64,000 nt of DNA, from positions 61,985,094-62,049,093 of the forward strand of contig CP136065.1 in NCBI GenBank assembly GCA_032622095.1. The letters are read 5' to 3'. This stretch comes from Siphonodentalium dalli. Taxonomy: Eukaryota; Mollusca; Scaphopoda; Gadilida; Siphonodentaliidae. The translations under genes were made by a program, and so were the position numbers. Shown here in pieces: positions 24,180 to 35,124 of this stretch (its first letter is position 1; each line of letters begins with the position of its first letter). The notes beneath the pieces are model-generated. The model searched no databases and was not told the DNA's origin. It was given only the letters and a program-made list of their open reading frames with translations.

Positions 24180-24657
24180 GGTACTCAACCCGTAAAGAGG
24201 GTCCCCATCTCAACAGATTCCAACAACAACAATCCGATCAGAGGGTCCTATATTACTATTTCTTTGGCTTTGGGGGTAAAAAATATTTGATTCGAGTCGA
24301 GGAACCCATCAAACAAAGCTCAAGAGTCATTAGATATTGATTTTTGAAAATTCTTATGTTCTCGAGATGAGTACTTATAACTGCCGTCAATTTGGTAACA
24401 TGCTCGAGATTTTACGCCAAAATTCTATTCAAACAGACAAGGATGGATAACTCTATAATCAAGTGGGTAATAATAACGAATTTTTTACTATCTTCTGGGC
24501 CAGAAAGAATTCCCGATAATGAAAAATAATAGATTTCTAAAATCGATATCTAACAAATCTGAGCTTTGATGGGTGACTTCCTCGACTCGAATCAAATATT
24601 TTTGACCCCCGAAGCCATTGAAATAGTAATTGAGAGGAGTTTTATCGGGTTGAGTAT
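24180..24657. mobile_element. TIR element with ACTCAACCCG ends, right arm only
   Basis: TTAA precedes AGGTACTCAACCCGTAAAG and the other end is CGGGTTGAGTATGCC. The interior is an imperfect long inverted repeat (TATTTGATTCGAGTCGAGGA with a partner near 24580). The left arm lacks it but has about 75-95 bp of other sequence at this place (about 21975-22060), so insertion was accompanied by a deletion or the arms were resolved differently. Superfamily is uncertain; a TTAA target on one side hints at the TTAA group. Confidence 0.55.
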
Positions 24658-26209
24658 GCCTGTCATGCAGAATTTAGTGATGCTATCCAGCATATTGGGC
24701 TATAGCATCGCCAAATTCACCCTCTGGGGGCCTTTTTCTGCTTTGGCCTCATCTGCTGTGGGTGACATCGACTCAGATTGAAGTTTCCAAATGGTGAATA
24801 TTGTGATGTACACCCATTGGGAACCTCGATTATGTAATGTGTCGTCTGACAATTTGGGGATATAGAGAAACTAAACTAAAAAAGAAATAGAATCTATGTG
24901 AAGAAGTTTCTATGAAATTTAATAATAAAGAAATATTCCAGAGAAGATGAGTGCTATGCAGAATGAGGTCCGCAGAAGGTGAATTTAGTGATGCTAACCT
25001 GCTATGCGGGATAGCTTCACTAAAATCACCCTTTGGGTCGTTTGTTATATTGTTATTTTTCATGTTGTTACTTAAGAAATGAATGTAGTGGGTGTATGTT
25101 ATTGTGGGATGTGTCTATGTGGTCCACAGCTCCATATCCCCAATAGCACACAACCACTACATTCATTTCTTATATTTATTTAGCTTTTTATGATTTATTC
25201 CCATAAAAAAGTTCATTCCTATATATTTTAACAAAATCTGCTGAGACTAGCCCATGCAGCATATTAAGACAGCCCAATATAAGATTTCTTAGCACTTAGT
25301 AACCATAACGTGATCAATATAATTTACTGGCTTCAGATGCAATTCGGCTGAACTTTTAAAAACCCAATTATTCCGCTGACGCCTTTTAGTGAATAGGTCA
25401 ACAATTTGTTACTTCGTGTTTGTACGTGTTACGGTCTGTGTGTTATTGCGGTATGAAACAGGTGACCCAATTGGCGGTTGACCAATCACCAAACAGGATT
25501 TAGTGTAACACAGCAGACTGTAAATATTTACTTGTATGTGTTTCTCTTTTGTCATTATGTAAAGTGTTATCACAGTACCAATGTGCTTTCTAATAGCGAT
25601 TAAATCTACCTACAGGCCTGCAAATTTCATAATTTTACATAGCCTATTTTTCATTCGCCTAGTTTGTGCCTTGGTAACCCATAGGTTACAAGAAAGGTTA
25701 CACAAACTGTTATATCACTATTACTGCTATTATTACCAAGCAACGAGTATAATTGAAGTAATATAATTTGAAATGTCCATTTTGGGACAATGACCTGTTT
25801 TTCTGTCGCATCTTTATCGCATCTCCAGGCGAACTGAATGGTCATTTGCTTAAATTTGCAGGCCTGATCAATCTGTTTGCTAATTTCTGATGTAGACAGA
25901 GATATCTGATATTTGTATTAATGTGTTCCTCACCTTTAAGTGAAATTCTGTTGAAGAAGGGATAACTGGACCCCTTATCTTGCCTCATCTGGATCGCAGA
26001 GGTAATATTGTCAGCGTTATCTTCATTCTCTGATAATGCTCTATGATATATGCTGTCTGTGCAGGGGATTTCCCCAAGAGGGATAACTCCAATAATTGCC
26101 TTTGTCTTATCATTAACTTAGACCAAATGAATAAAATAGTTTGTTTCTCAGGGAATTTCATTTTGTTTCAAAGTGATGAGAGAGGCAGATATTTGTATTT
26201 ATTATTTAA

Positions 26210-26569
26210 CCCTTTACCCAACAGAAGGGCCCTGTGCCAATGCATTCTCTTATATATGCGAGTCGACCATAGGTCGCCTCGCATATATAAGAGAATGCAT
26301 TGGCTTAACACATTAAAAATTATAAAATTGTTAAAGAATGTAAGAAAAAATGGTAAAAAAAGATTTTTTTTAGGCCAATGCATTCTCTTATATATGCGAG
26401 GCGACCTATGGTATGGTCGCCTCACATATATAAGAGAATGCATTGGCACAGGGCATAACTATAACTATCACAATGTGGTCAATGAGCCGGTTCCAATGAT
26501 ATCCATATTTGTATGGTTCTATTGAGACAGACCGAAGATATTTATTTGGGCGGTTTGTTGGGTAAAGGG
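26210..26569. mobile_element. Compact piggyBac-like TTAA element, right arm only
   Basis: 360 bp with ends CCCTTTACCCAACAGAAGG and ..GTTTGTTGGGTAAAGGG, flanked by TTAA (26206-26209) and TTAT (26570-26573). Left-arm sequence at the equivalent site is uninterrupted. Inside are two perfect-looking hairpins built on CCAATGCATTCTCTTATATA (26236-26305 and 26374-26452). It is the deletion-like relative of the 7.4-kb element at 9533. Confidence 0.82.
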
Positions 26570-26570
26570 T

Positions 26571-28080
26571 TATGGCATTTTTTTTGTGAGGAGGAAGGTA
26601 TTTTTTATCCTGTAAATATTTATTTGAGTCCAATTTTCGGCAAGGTAATAATTATTGGTAATATACGGAATCAGAACTGCTGGCCATCATGTTTACCATA
26701 TCAGGTTTTTTATATGTCTGTTTTTTTTTATATAAAATGACACATATTATTTTATTGGTCTGTTCTGTCCATCCGTCTATCAGGAGCTGTCTGTCCATCT
26801 GTACGCTTTTGGTTTCCAGATAATAACTTTAGATAGTTTCAACAGAATGAAAATACAGGTCAAGTTCGAGTTGAGGTTGCACCCGCCAATTTTCACCAGA
26901 GTACTTTGTGGCTCTTTTTGTTGGAATTTGCACTCAATTTTCATTTCCGTTGATAACTTTAGTAAGTCTGAACTGAATAGAATGAAATTTGGTATGTGAG
27001 TTTACTAGCCCAAAATACAGGTCAAGTTCTAAATTTGGGTTCCGCCAGCCAAATTTTTACCAAAGTTATGGTCCTTTTAATTTCTCTGAGAAACGTACTA
27101 TTTTGTATATTGGGACTTGTCATAGACTATAACTCCCTGAATAGATTCTAACCTGGGGGATTATTGGTTTTACATTGGCTACCCTGTGGAACTTTACCCC
27201 TTGTCATCTGCAGAATTAATTTCATTTGGAAGCATTAGATCCATCAATGTCTTTTTATCCCCCCCCCCCCCAGACTGGACTATTAAGGATAGTGGCTAGC
27301 TTATCTATGAGGGTCATTATAGATGGACATGTTGAGTAACATTGAACCCTGTCTACTGTTGTGGGTGACCAACAGGGAATTCTTGGATTCATGACCTGTA
27401 GAGATTATTTTGATGGAGTAGAATTGTGTTGGTCAGCTTAGCATTATGTGGCCTCACCACAGATACTGCATGCCTGACAATATGGTTCAAAACACTTGCA
27501 GAATAAGTTCCTCAGGTGGTGAATTAGTGATGCTACCAACCCACAGCAGGCTAGTTTTAGTTTAGTTTCTCTATATCCCAAATTGGCAGAGGACACAATG
27601 TATAATCGAGGTGCCCATTGGATGTACTTCACCATCTGGGAAAGTAAATCTGAGTTTAGGTCTCCCATAGCAGATGAGGCCATGCATACAGAATGAGGCC
27701 CGCCTAGGATAAATTTGGTGACTCTAGCCTGCCGTGCTGGGTAGCATTACTAAATTCATCCTCTTGGGACCTCATTCTGCTAAAGTCTGACACCATATTT
27801 TCAGATCTGATACACTGTATCTGTATGTGGTACGTCCTTAGTAACCAAATCATTTAGCTATCGAAACCAAACTTCTGGGAATCTTAAGTTCTGCTTATGT
27901 CTCAACAGCTAAGGGAGACCTAGGATCAGATTGAAATTACTCAGTTGAAGTTCACACATTAGTCACCTCGATTATGCAGTTTAGCTTCTGCAAATTAGGG
28001 GATATAGAAACTGAACAGATGGGAAAAGTAACTAAAAACAATGTTAATTTGAGACTATAGATACTTCCCAGAAGATAAAG
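26571..28080 (-). repeat. Tandem duplication copy 1, right arm only
   Basis: About 1.5 kb, repeated at 28230-29741 in the same orientation and separated by a 38-bp minisatellite. The left arm has one copy (about 17130-18990). Differences include a C run of differing length (around 27260), the missing AAATACAATACAG wording, and small indels. Confidence 0.85.
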
Positions 28081-28229
28081 CCAAGGCAGATATTTGTATT
28101 TATTATTTATAGTGATGAGAGAGGCAGATATTTGTATTTATTATTTATGGTGATGAGAGAGGCAGATATTTGTATTTATTATTTTGATGTGATGAGAGAG
28201 GCAGATATTTGTATTTATTATTTATTATT
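28081..28229. repeat. 38-bp minisatellite at right-arm duplication junction
   Basis: Four reverse-complement copies of the 38-bp unit (GAGAGAGGCAGATATTTGTA) sit exactly between the two copies of the 1.5-kb duplication. Unequal exchange within this minisatellite is a natural explanation for the duplication. Confidence 0.8.
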
Positions 28230-29741
28230 TATGGCATTTTTTTGTGAGGAGGAATGTATTTATCCTGTAAATATTTATTTGAGTCCAATTTTCGGCAAGG
28301 TAATAATTATTGGCAATATACGGAATCAGAACTGCTGGCCATCATGTTTACCATATCAGGTTTTTTATATGTCTGTTTTTTTTTATATAAAATGACTCAT
28401 ATTATTTTAATAGTCTGTCCATCCGTCTATCAGGAGCTGTCTGTCCATCTGTACGCTTTTGGTTTCCAGATAATAACTTTAGATAGTTTCAACAGAATGG
28501 AATGAAAATACAGGTCAAGTTCGAGTTGAGGTTGCGCCCTCCAATTTTCACCAGAGTACTTTGTGGCTCTTTTTGTTGGAATTTGCACTCAATTTTCATT
28601 TCCGTTGATAACTTTAGTAAGTCTGAACTGAATAGAATGAAATTTGGTATGTGAGTTTACTAGCCCAAAATACAATACAGGTCAAGTTCTAAATTTGGGT
28701 TCCGCCAGCCAAATTTTCACCAAAGTTATGGCCCTTTTAATTTCTCTGAGAAACTTACTATTTTGTATATTGGGACTTGTCATAGACTATAACTCCCTGA
28801 ATAGATTCTAACCTGGGGGATTATTGGTTTTACATTGGCTACCCTGTGGAACTTTACCCCTTGTCATCTGCAGAATTAATTTCATTTGGAAGCATTAGAT
28901 CCATCAATGTCTTTTTATCCCCCCCCCCCCAGACTGGACTATTAAGGATAGTGGCTAGCTTATCTATGAGGGTCATTATAGATGGACATGTTGAGTAACA
29001 TTGAACCCTGTCTACTGTTGTGGGTGACCAACAGGGAATTCTGGGATTCATGACCTGTAGAGATTATTTTGATGGAGTAGAATTGTGTTGGTGCCAGCTT
29101 AGCATTATGGCCTCACCACAGATACTGCATGCCTGACAATATGGTTCAAAACACTTGCAGAATAAGTTCCTCAGGTGGTGAATTAGTGATGCTACCAACC
29201 CACAGCAGGCTAGTTTTAGTTTAGTTTCTCTATATCCCAAATTGGCAGAGGACACAATGTATAATCGAGGTGCCCATTGGATGTACTTCACCATCTGGGA
29301 AAGTAAATCCGAGTTTAGGTCTCCCATAGCAGTTGAGGCCATGCATACAGAATGAGGCCCGCCTAGGATAAATTTGGTGACCCTAGCCTGCCGTGCTGGG
29401 TAGCATTACTAAATTCAGCCTCTTGGGACCTCATTCTGCTAAAGTCTGACACCATATTTTCAGATCTGATACACTGTATCTGTATGTGGTACGTCCTTAG
29501 TAACCAAATCATTTAGCTATCGAAACCAAACTTCTGGGAATCTTAAGTTCTGCTTATGTCTCAACAGCTAAGGGAGACCTAGGATCAGATTGAAATTGCT
29601 CAGTTGAAGTTCACACATTAGTCACCTCGATTATGCAGTTTAGCTTCTGCAAATTAGGGGATATAGAAACTGAACAGATGGGAAAAGTAACTAAAAACAA
29701 TGTTAATTTGAGACTATAGATACTTTCCAGAAGATAAGGCC
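28230..29741 (-). repeat. Tandem duplication copy 2, right arm only
   Basis: Second copy of the 1.5-kb unit; it flows into TAAGCATAATGAGGTCCCC, which continues the left-arm order, so copy 2 keeps the ancestral outer junction while copy 1 keeps the inner one. Confidence 0.85.
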
Positions 29742-29906
29742 TAAGCATAATGAGGTCCCCGGAGGGTGATTTTAGTGATGCTAGCATGCTGTGCGGGTAG
29801 CGTCACTAAATTCACCCTCTGGGGTCCTCAGTCTGCAAATGACAGACATACTATATGCAGGCTTGGGTAGGATTATCCCTGACATGGTAACATGATGAGT
29901 GATTGA

Positions 29907-29910
29907 TTAA
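29907..29910. other. Empty TTAA site for the 7.4-kb element
   Basis: The right arm reads GATTGATTAATGTTCTC without interruption, where the left arm has TTAA, the 7.4-kb element, and TTAA again. No extra bases or footprint are present. Confidence 0.88.
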
Positions 29911-30177
29911 TGTTCTCTGGTTATGTAACAATTCCATGGTTTCTGCTTTGCTAGGCTTTATCACCTAGTCAACTTTCTGCTGCTTTCGATTGCTCTTTCC
30001 AATGTTATAGAATTTAAATTGAGAATAAATTTAATTTGTGAGGCGCGAATCCATCAAAGTCTCTAGTCTCCCACCGCGGACTCGACTAATGGAACTGAGG
30101 CTTTGCGTCACGAGTTCTAAATGTGAATTAAGAGGTTCTCTCCCCATCATTATTCCTGAATTTACCGTCTCCTGACC

Positions 30178-30440
30178 AAGTCTTGAAATAGTGTGCCTGT
30201 CATTTGCAGAATGAGGTCCCCAGAGGGTGAATTTAGTGACGCTACCCCCGCATAGCGGGCTAGCATCACTAACTCCACCCTCTGGGAACCTCATTCTGCT
30301 AAGGCCTAAGTAGAATGAGGTTCCAAGAGGGTGAATTTAGTGATGCTAGCCCGCTGTGCGGGGGTAGCGTCACTAAATTCACCCTCTGGGGACCTCATTC
30401 TGCAAATGACAGGCACGCTATTTCAAGACTTTTCTCCTGA
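30178..30440. mobile_element. GAATGAGG hairpin MITE, right-arm counterpart
   Basis: Reverse complement of the 9052-9262 copy but retaining an additional foldback module, so module number differs between arms. Confidence 0.7.
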
Positions 30441-31229
30441 CTAAGTCTTGAAATAATGTCTGTCATTTGTAGAATGAGGTCCAATTTATGAGGATGCATT
30501 GGCACAGGGTTTTCACAAAATTTCAGGAAGCTCCAGTCATGGAAGGGTTAAAGTCTCCTGGGACTAATTGTGGTGTCGCTCTAACTGTGAATTAAGGGAC
30601 TTCCTGTAGTTATTCCTGAATTTTCCCTCCCTTGACTCAACAAGGAAACTTTATCAGAAATCCGGCCTCATATCTTTTAGTGTTATGATGCGTCTAATAA
30701 CACAGCATGTAAGAGCTTAGTTTAATAATATCGATGTCAAAGCCGGAACTTTATTATTAATTTAATTAGAATTTAATTATGTCGTGTTGACAGTGATAAA
30801 TATGGGTGATAAGGGTGGTTATATCAATTTTGTCAACATGAACAGACACATTTAAATGGAACTATAGTTGTTCTTGTAGGTGTCTTTATAGATGAGCGGT
30901 CTTGGCCCCAACGGGGCTTATTTTTCGAGTTTAATTTTTTTCTTTACACACGGAAAAATTATACATCATATGAAAGTATAAGATGTAGGCTTCATGTTCC
31001 GCCCTGCTGTAAAATGTGAAAGTGGTGCCGTTGCCATGGAAACAGGATGTAAACAATGTAGACACATTTTGATATTAAACCATTTCCGCAAATGGTAGAA
31101 ACTAATTTAAGCCCATTCTAGGACAGGAACAGATGTTGAAGATCATTTATTGATGATTTGTCCACTATAAATATGTTCCAACGATTCCAGTATTAAATAG
31201 GATGCACAGTATATAGGTCATATGGGTCT

Positions 31230-32060
31230 TTATTGCCATTTTGGGGTGAAAAATGGTGATTTTTGCAAAAAATGCGATAATTTTGGAATTGGAACATTTA
31301 TTGAATACTACATTGGTTACAGTAATAATTTATGCATTAGTATGATGGCATCATACGTGTACTTAAAATTAATTTGAATAAAACTGCCGAAAAGGCCTAA
31401 TACCAAGAGAAATACCTGTTACCATGGAAACGATATTTAAAAATACAAAAAATGCCGTTATTGGAAAGAAATGAAGACCTATAACCCTTGCGACACAATA
31501 TAACTTTTTGAAATTTGTTTTTTATGACATGCACTTTTAATCCGGACTTCTGTGTTGGGTAATTGATGCGGTTTATTCAGCTGTTGTCATGGAAACGGAC
31601 CAAATTTCGCCAAATATTGATGTTTTTTCCCATAGAGCTGACATTTAAAGCATGTAATTTTATGAAGCAAAGCGTATTATGACAACCCGTTATAGATGTC
31701 TCAAAACCTTTTTCAAAGATTACTATTTCCCAATTATCCCAGTAGTAGCTAGGATGCACATATAGGATATGAAGGTTTTATTGCCATTTTGGGGTAAAAA
31801 CTGTTAATTTTTGCAAAAAATGCGATAATTTTGGAATTGAAACATTTATTTGATACTACATTGGTTACAGTAATAATTTATACATATTATGATGGCTTCT
31901 TACGTGTGCTTCAATCTATTTTTGATAAAACTGCAGAAAAAGCCCAATACCCTGAGAAATACCTATCACCATGGAAACGATATTAAAAAAATACACAAAA
32001 TTTCATTATTGGAAATAAATGAAGTTCTATAACCATTGCGACACAAATTAACTTTTTGAG
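31230..32060. repeat. Direct duplication inside the foldback left arm
   Basis: About 285 bp starting ATTGCCATTTTGGGGT recurs at 31230-31515 and 31775-32060, with 15-20 percent difference by eye. The right arm carries the mirror pair (about 35800-36085 and 36350-36645). Confidence 0.75.
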
Positions 32061-32759
32061 TAATGAATAATGACGTTTTCCCCTATAAACTGGACATTTA
32101 AATTGTGAATTTTATAAAGCAAAACATATTGTAACAACCTGTTATAGGTATCTTAAAATCTTCAACTCATATATATAACACAATAGGGGATAAGAGCACC
32201 CCTAAGACGACTTTCCTGCAGGTTTTTGCCAGACAAATTTACCATTATGTGAACGCACCCTGACATGGCACTCATCAGACTCAGAGTCCACGTGTTTTGA
32301 TCATTTTATTCCCAATTTCTCAGCTGTTTCTGTGGATCTAGATGAAAATTGTCTAAATAGTGATGTGTTTTGCACAATTCTTTTTATTATTGGAAATTGT
32401 GTGAAAAATTACGGGTACGTTTAAAAACCAACACCACGTATCTGGAAAATGCCATGATAGGATTTTAAAAGATTCGCTGTCTGGGAATTATGAAACTGAT
32501 TTGAAAGCAAATAGTTGATGATTATAAGCTACATCCCTAAATAGTAATTACCTGTACTTACTCAGAATAACGGCATAACAAGTTCCTGGAATATATCACA
32601 TCCGAACCCCTTTGGGTCAAATGTAGACCTGCATGATTAAAATGGGTCATGTAGTGTGATAATAGTGAGGATTGCTATCAAATGCGGTGATATGGTACGC
32701 CATAGCTGCATTATGTCAAGCTCAGGCAATATATCCGGTTAATATATCAATATATGTGG

Positions 32760-34249
32760 TTAGTTAGTAAATAGACGCAGCCTCTTTGCAATTATATTTG
32801 GCTACTTTGTCAATATTGGAGGTTAGTTAGTCAATATATGCAGCTAATTTGTCAATATATGTGGTCAGTTAAGTCAATATATGCAGCTACTTTGCAAATA
32901 TATGCAGCTACGTTTCCAATATATGTGGTTAGTTGGTCAATACTTTGTCCAATAATTTGGTTAGTTAGTCAATATATGTAGCAAATTAGTCACTATATTC
33001 GGTTAGTTAGTCATTATATGCAGTTTCTTTGTCAATAAATGTGGTAAGTTAGTCAATATATACATCTATTTTGCCAAAATGTGCAATTGCATTGACAATA
33101 TATCCAGCTACTTTATCAATATATATATATGATTAGTTAGTCATTGTTTGCAGCTGCTTAGTCAATATATGTGGTTAGTTAGTCATTATATGCAACTACT
33201 TAGTCAATACATGCGGTTAGTTAGTCATTATATGCAGCTACTTAGTCAATATATGCGGTTAGTTAGTCATTACATGTAACTACTTAGTCAATATATGCGG
33301 TCAGTTAGTCATTATATGTAACCACTTAGTCAATATATGCGGTTAGTTAGTCATTATATGCAGCTACTTAGTCAATATATATGGTCAGTTAGTCATTATA
33401 TGCAGCTAATTAGTCAATATATGCGATCAGTTAGTCATTATATGCAGCTACTTAGTCAATATATGCGGTTAGTTAGTCATTATATGCATCTACATTGTCA
33501 ATATATGCGGTAATTAGTCAGAATATGCAGCTACTTAGTCAATATATATGGTCAGTTAGTCATTATATGCAGCTACTTAGTCAATATATGCGATCAGTTA
33601 GTCATTATATGCAGCTACTTAGTCAATATATGCGGTTAGTTAGTCATTACATGTAACTACTTAGTCAGTATATGCGGTCAGTTAGTCATTATATGCAAAT
33701 AATTAGTCAATATTTGGTCAGTTAGTCATTATATGCAGCTACTTGGTCAATATATGCGGTTAGTTAGTCATTATATGCAACTACTTAGTCAATATATGTG
33801 GTCAGTTAGTCATTATATGTAGCTATTTAGTCAATATATGCGGATAGTTAGTCACTATATGCAGCTACTTAGTCAATATAAGCAGTTAGTTAGTCATTAT
33901 GTGTAGATACTTAGTCAACATGTGTGGTTAGTTAGTCATTATATGCAGTTACTCAGTCAATATAAGCAGTTAGTTAGTCATTATATGCAGTTACTTAGTC
34001 AATATAAGCAGTTAGTTAGTCATTATATGCAGCTACTTAGTCAATATATGCGGTTAGTTAGTCATTATATGCAGTTCCTTTGTCAATATATGTGTTAGTC
34101 AGTCATTATATGCAACTACTTAGTCAATATATGTGAGCAGTTAGTCATTATATGCAGCTACTTTGTCAATATATGCGGTTGGATAGTCATTATATGCAGC
34201 TACTTTGTCAATATATGTGGTCAGTTTGTCATTATATGCAGCTACTTAG
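32760..34249 (+). repeat. 21/42-bp tandem array, forward half
   Basis: A 42-bp unit, TTAGTCATTATATGCAGCTA then CTTAGTCAATATATGCGG plus GTTAG, is itself two related 21-bp halves. About 35 dimers are present; the outer ~400 bp is more diverged and the centre more homogeneous. TGACTAA/TTAGTCA recurs in each 21-bp half. Confidence 0.88.
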
Positions 34250-35124
34250 ACAAAGTAGATGCATATATTGACTAACTAACCATATATATTGATAAATTAG
34301 CTGCATATATTGTCAATGCAATTGCACATTTTGACAAAGTAGATGTATATATTGACTAACTGACCACATTTATTGACAAAGAAACTGCATATAATGACTA
34401 ACTAGCCACATATATTGACTAATTATCTACACATAATGACTAACTAACCACATTTATTGACTAAGTAGCTGCATATAATGACTAACTAACTGGCATTTAT
34501 TGACTAAGTAGCTGCATATAATGACTAACTGACCACACATATTGACTAAGTAGCTGCATATAATGACTGACTAACACATATATTGACAAAGGAACTGCAT
34601 ATAATGACTAACTAACCGCATATATTGACTAAGTAGCTGCATATAATGACTAACTAACTGCTTATATTGACTAAGTAACCACATTTATTGACTAAGTAGC
34701 TGCATATAATGACTAACTAACTGGCATTTATTGACTAAGTAGCTGCATATAATGACTAACTGACCACACATATTGACTAAGTAGCTGCATATAATGACTA
34801 ACTGACATATATATTGACTAAGTAACTGCATATAATGACTAACTAACCACATATATTGACTATTAAACTAACCACATATATTGACTAATTTGATATATAT
34901 ATTGACTAACTAACCAAATTAATGGCCAAAGTATTGACCAACTAACATATATTGGAAACATAGCTGCATATATTTGCAAAGTAGCTGCATATATTGACTT
35001 AACTAACCACATATATTGACAAATTATCTGCATATATTGACTAACTAACCTCCAATATTGACAAAAGTAGCCAAATATAATTGCAAAGAGGCTGCGTCTA
35101 TTGACTAACTAACCACATATATTG
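34250..35124 (-). repeat. 21/42-bp tandem array, inverted half
   Basis: From about 34250 the same unit appears in reverse (TGACTAAGTAGCTGCATATA). It is about 600 bp shorter than the forward half, so the two arrays have changed copy number independently. Confidence 0.88.

Noticed and set aside
26043-26525. 160-residue ORF, the longest in the window
   Set aside because: It runs through the TTAA boundary and both hairpins of the 360-bp MITE; the left arm without the MITE has no such frame.
32760-35124. CRISPR-like array of regularly spaced short repeats
   Set aside because: Both halves of each 42-bp unit are repeated, there are no unique spacers, the array inverts midway, and the context is an animal genome.
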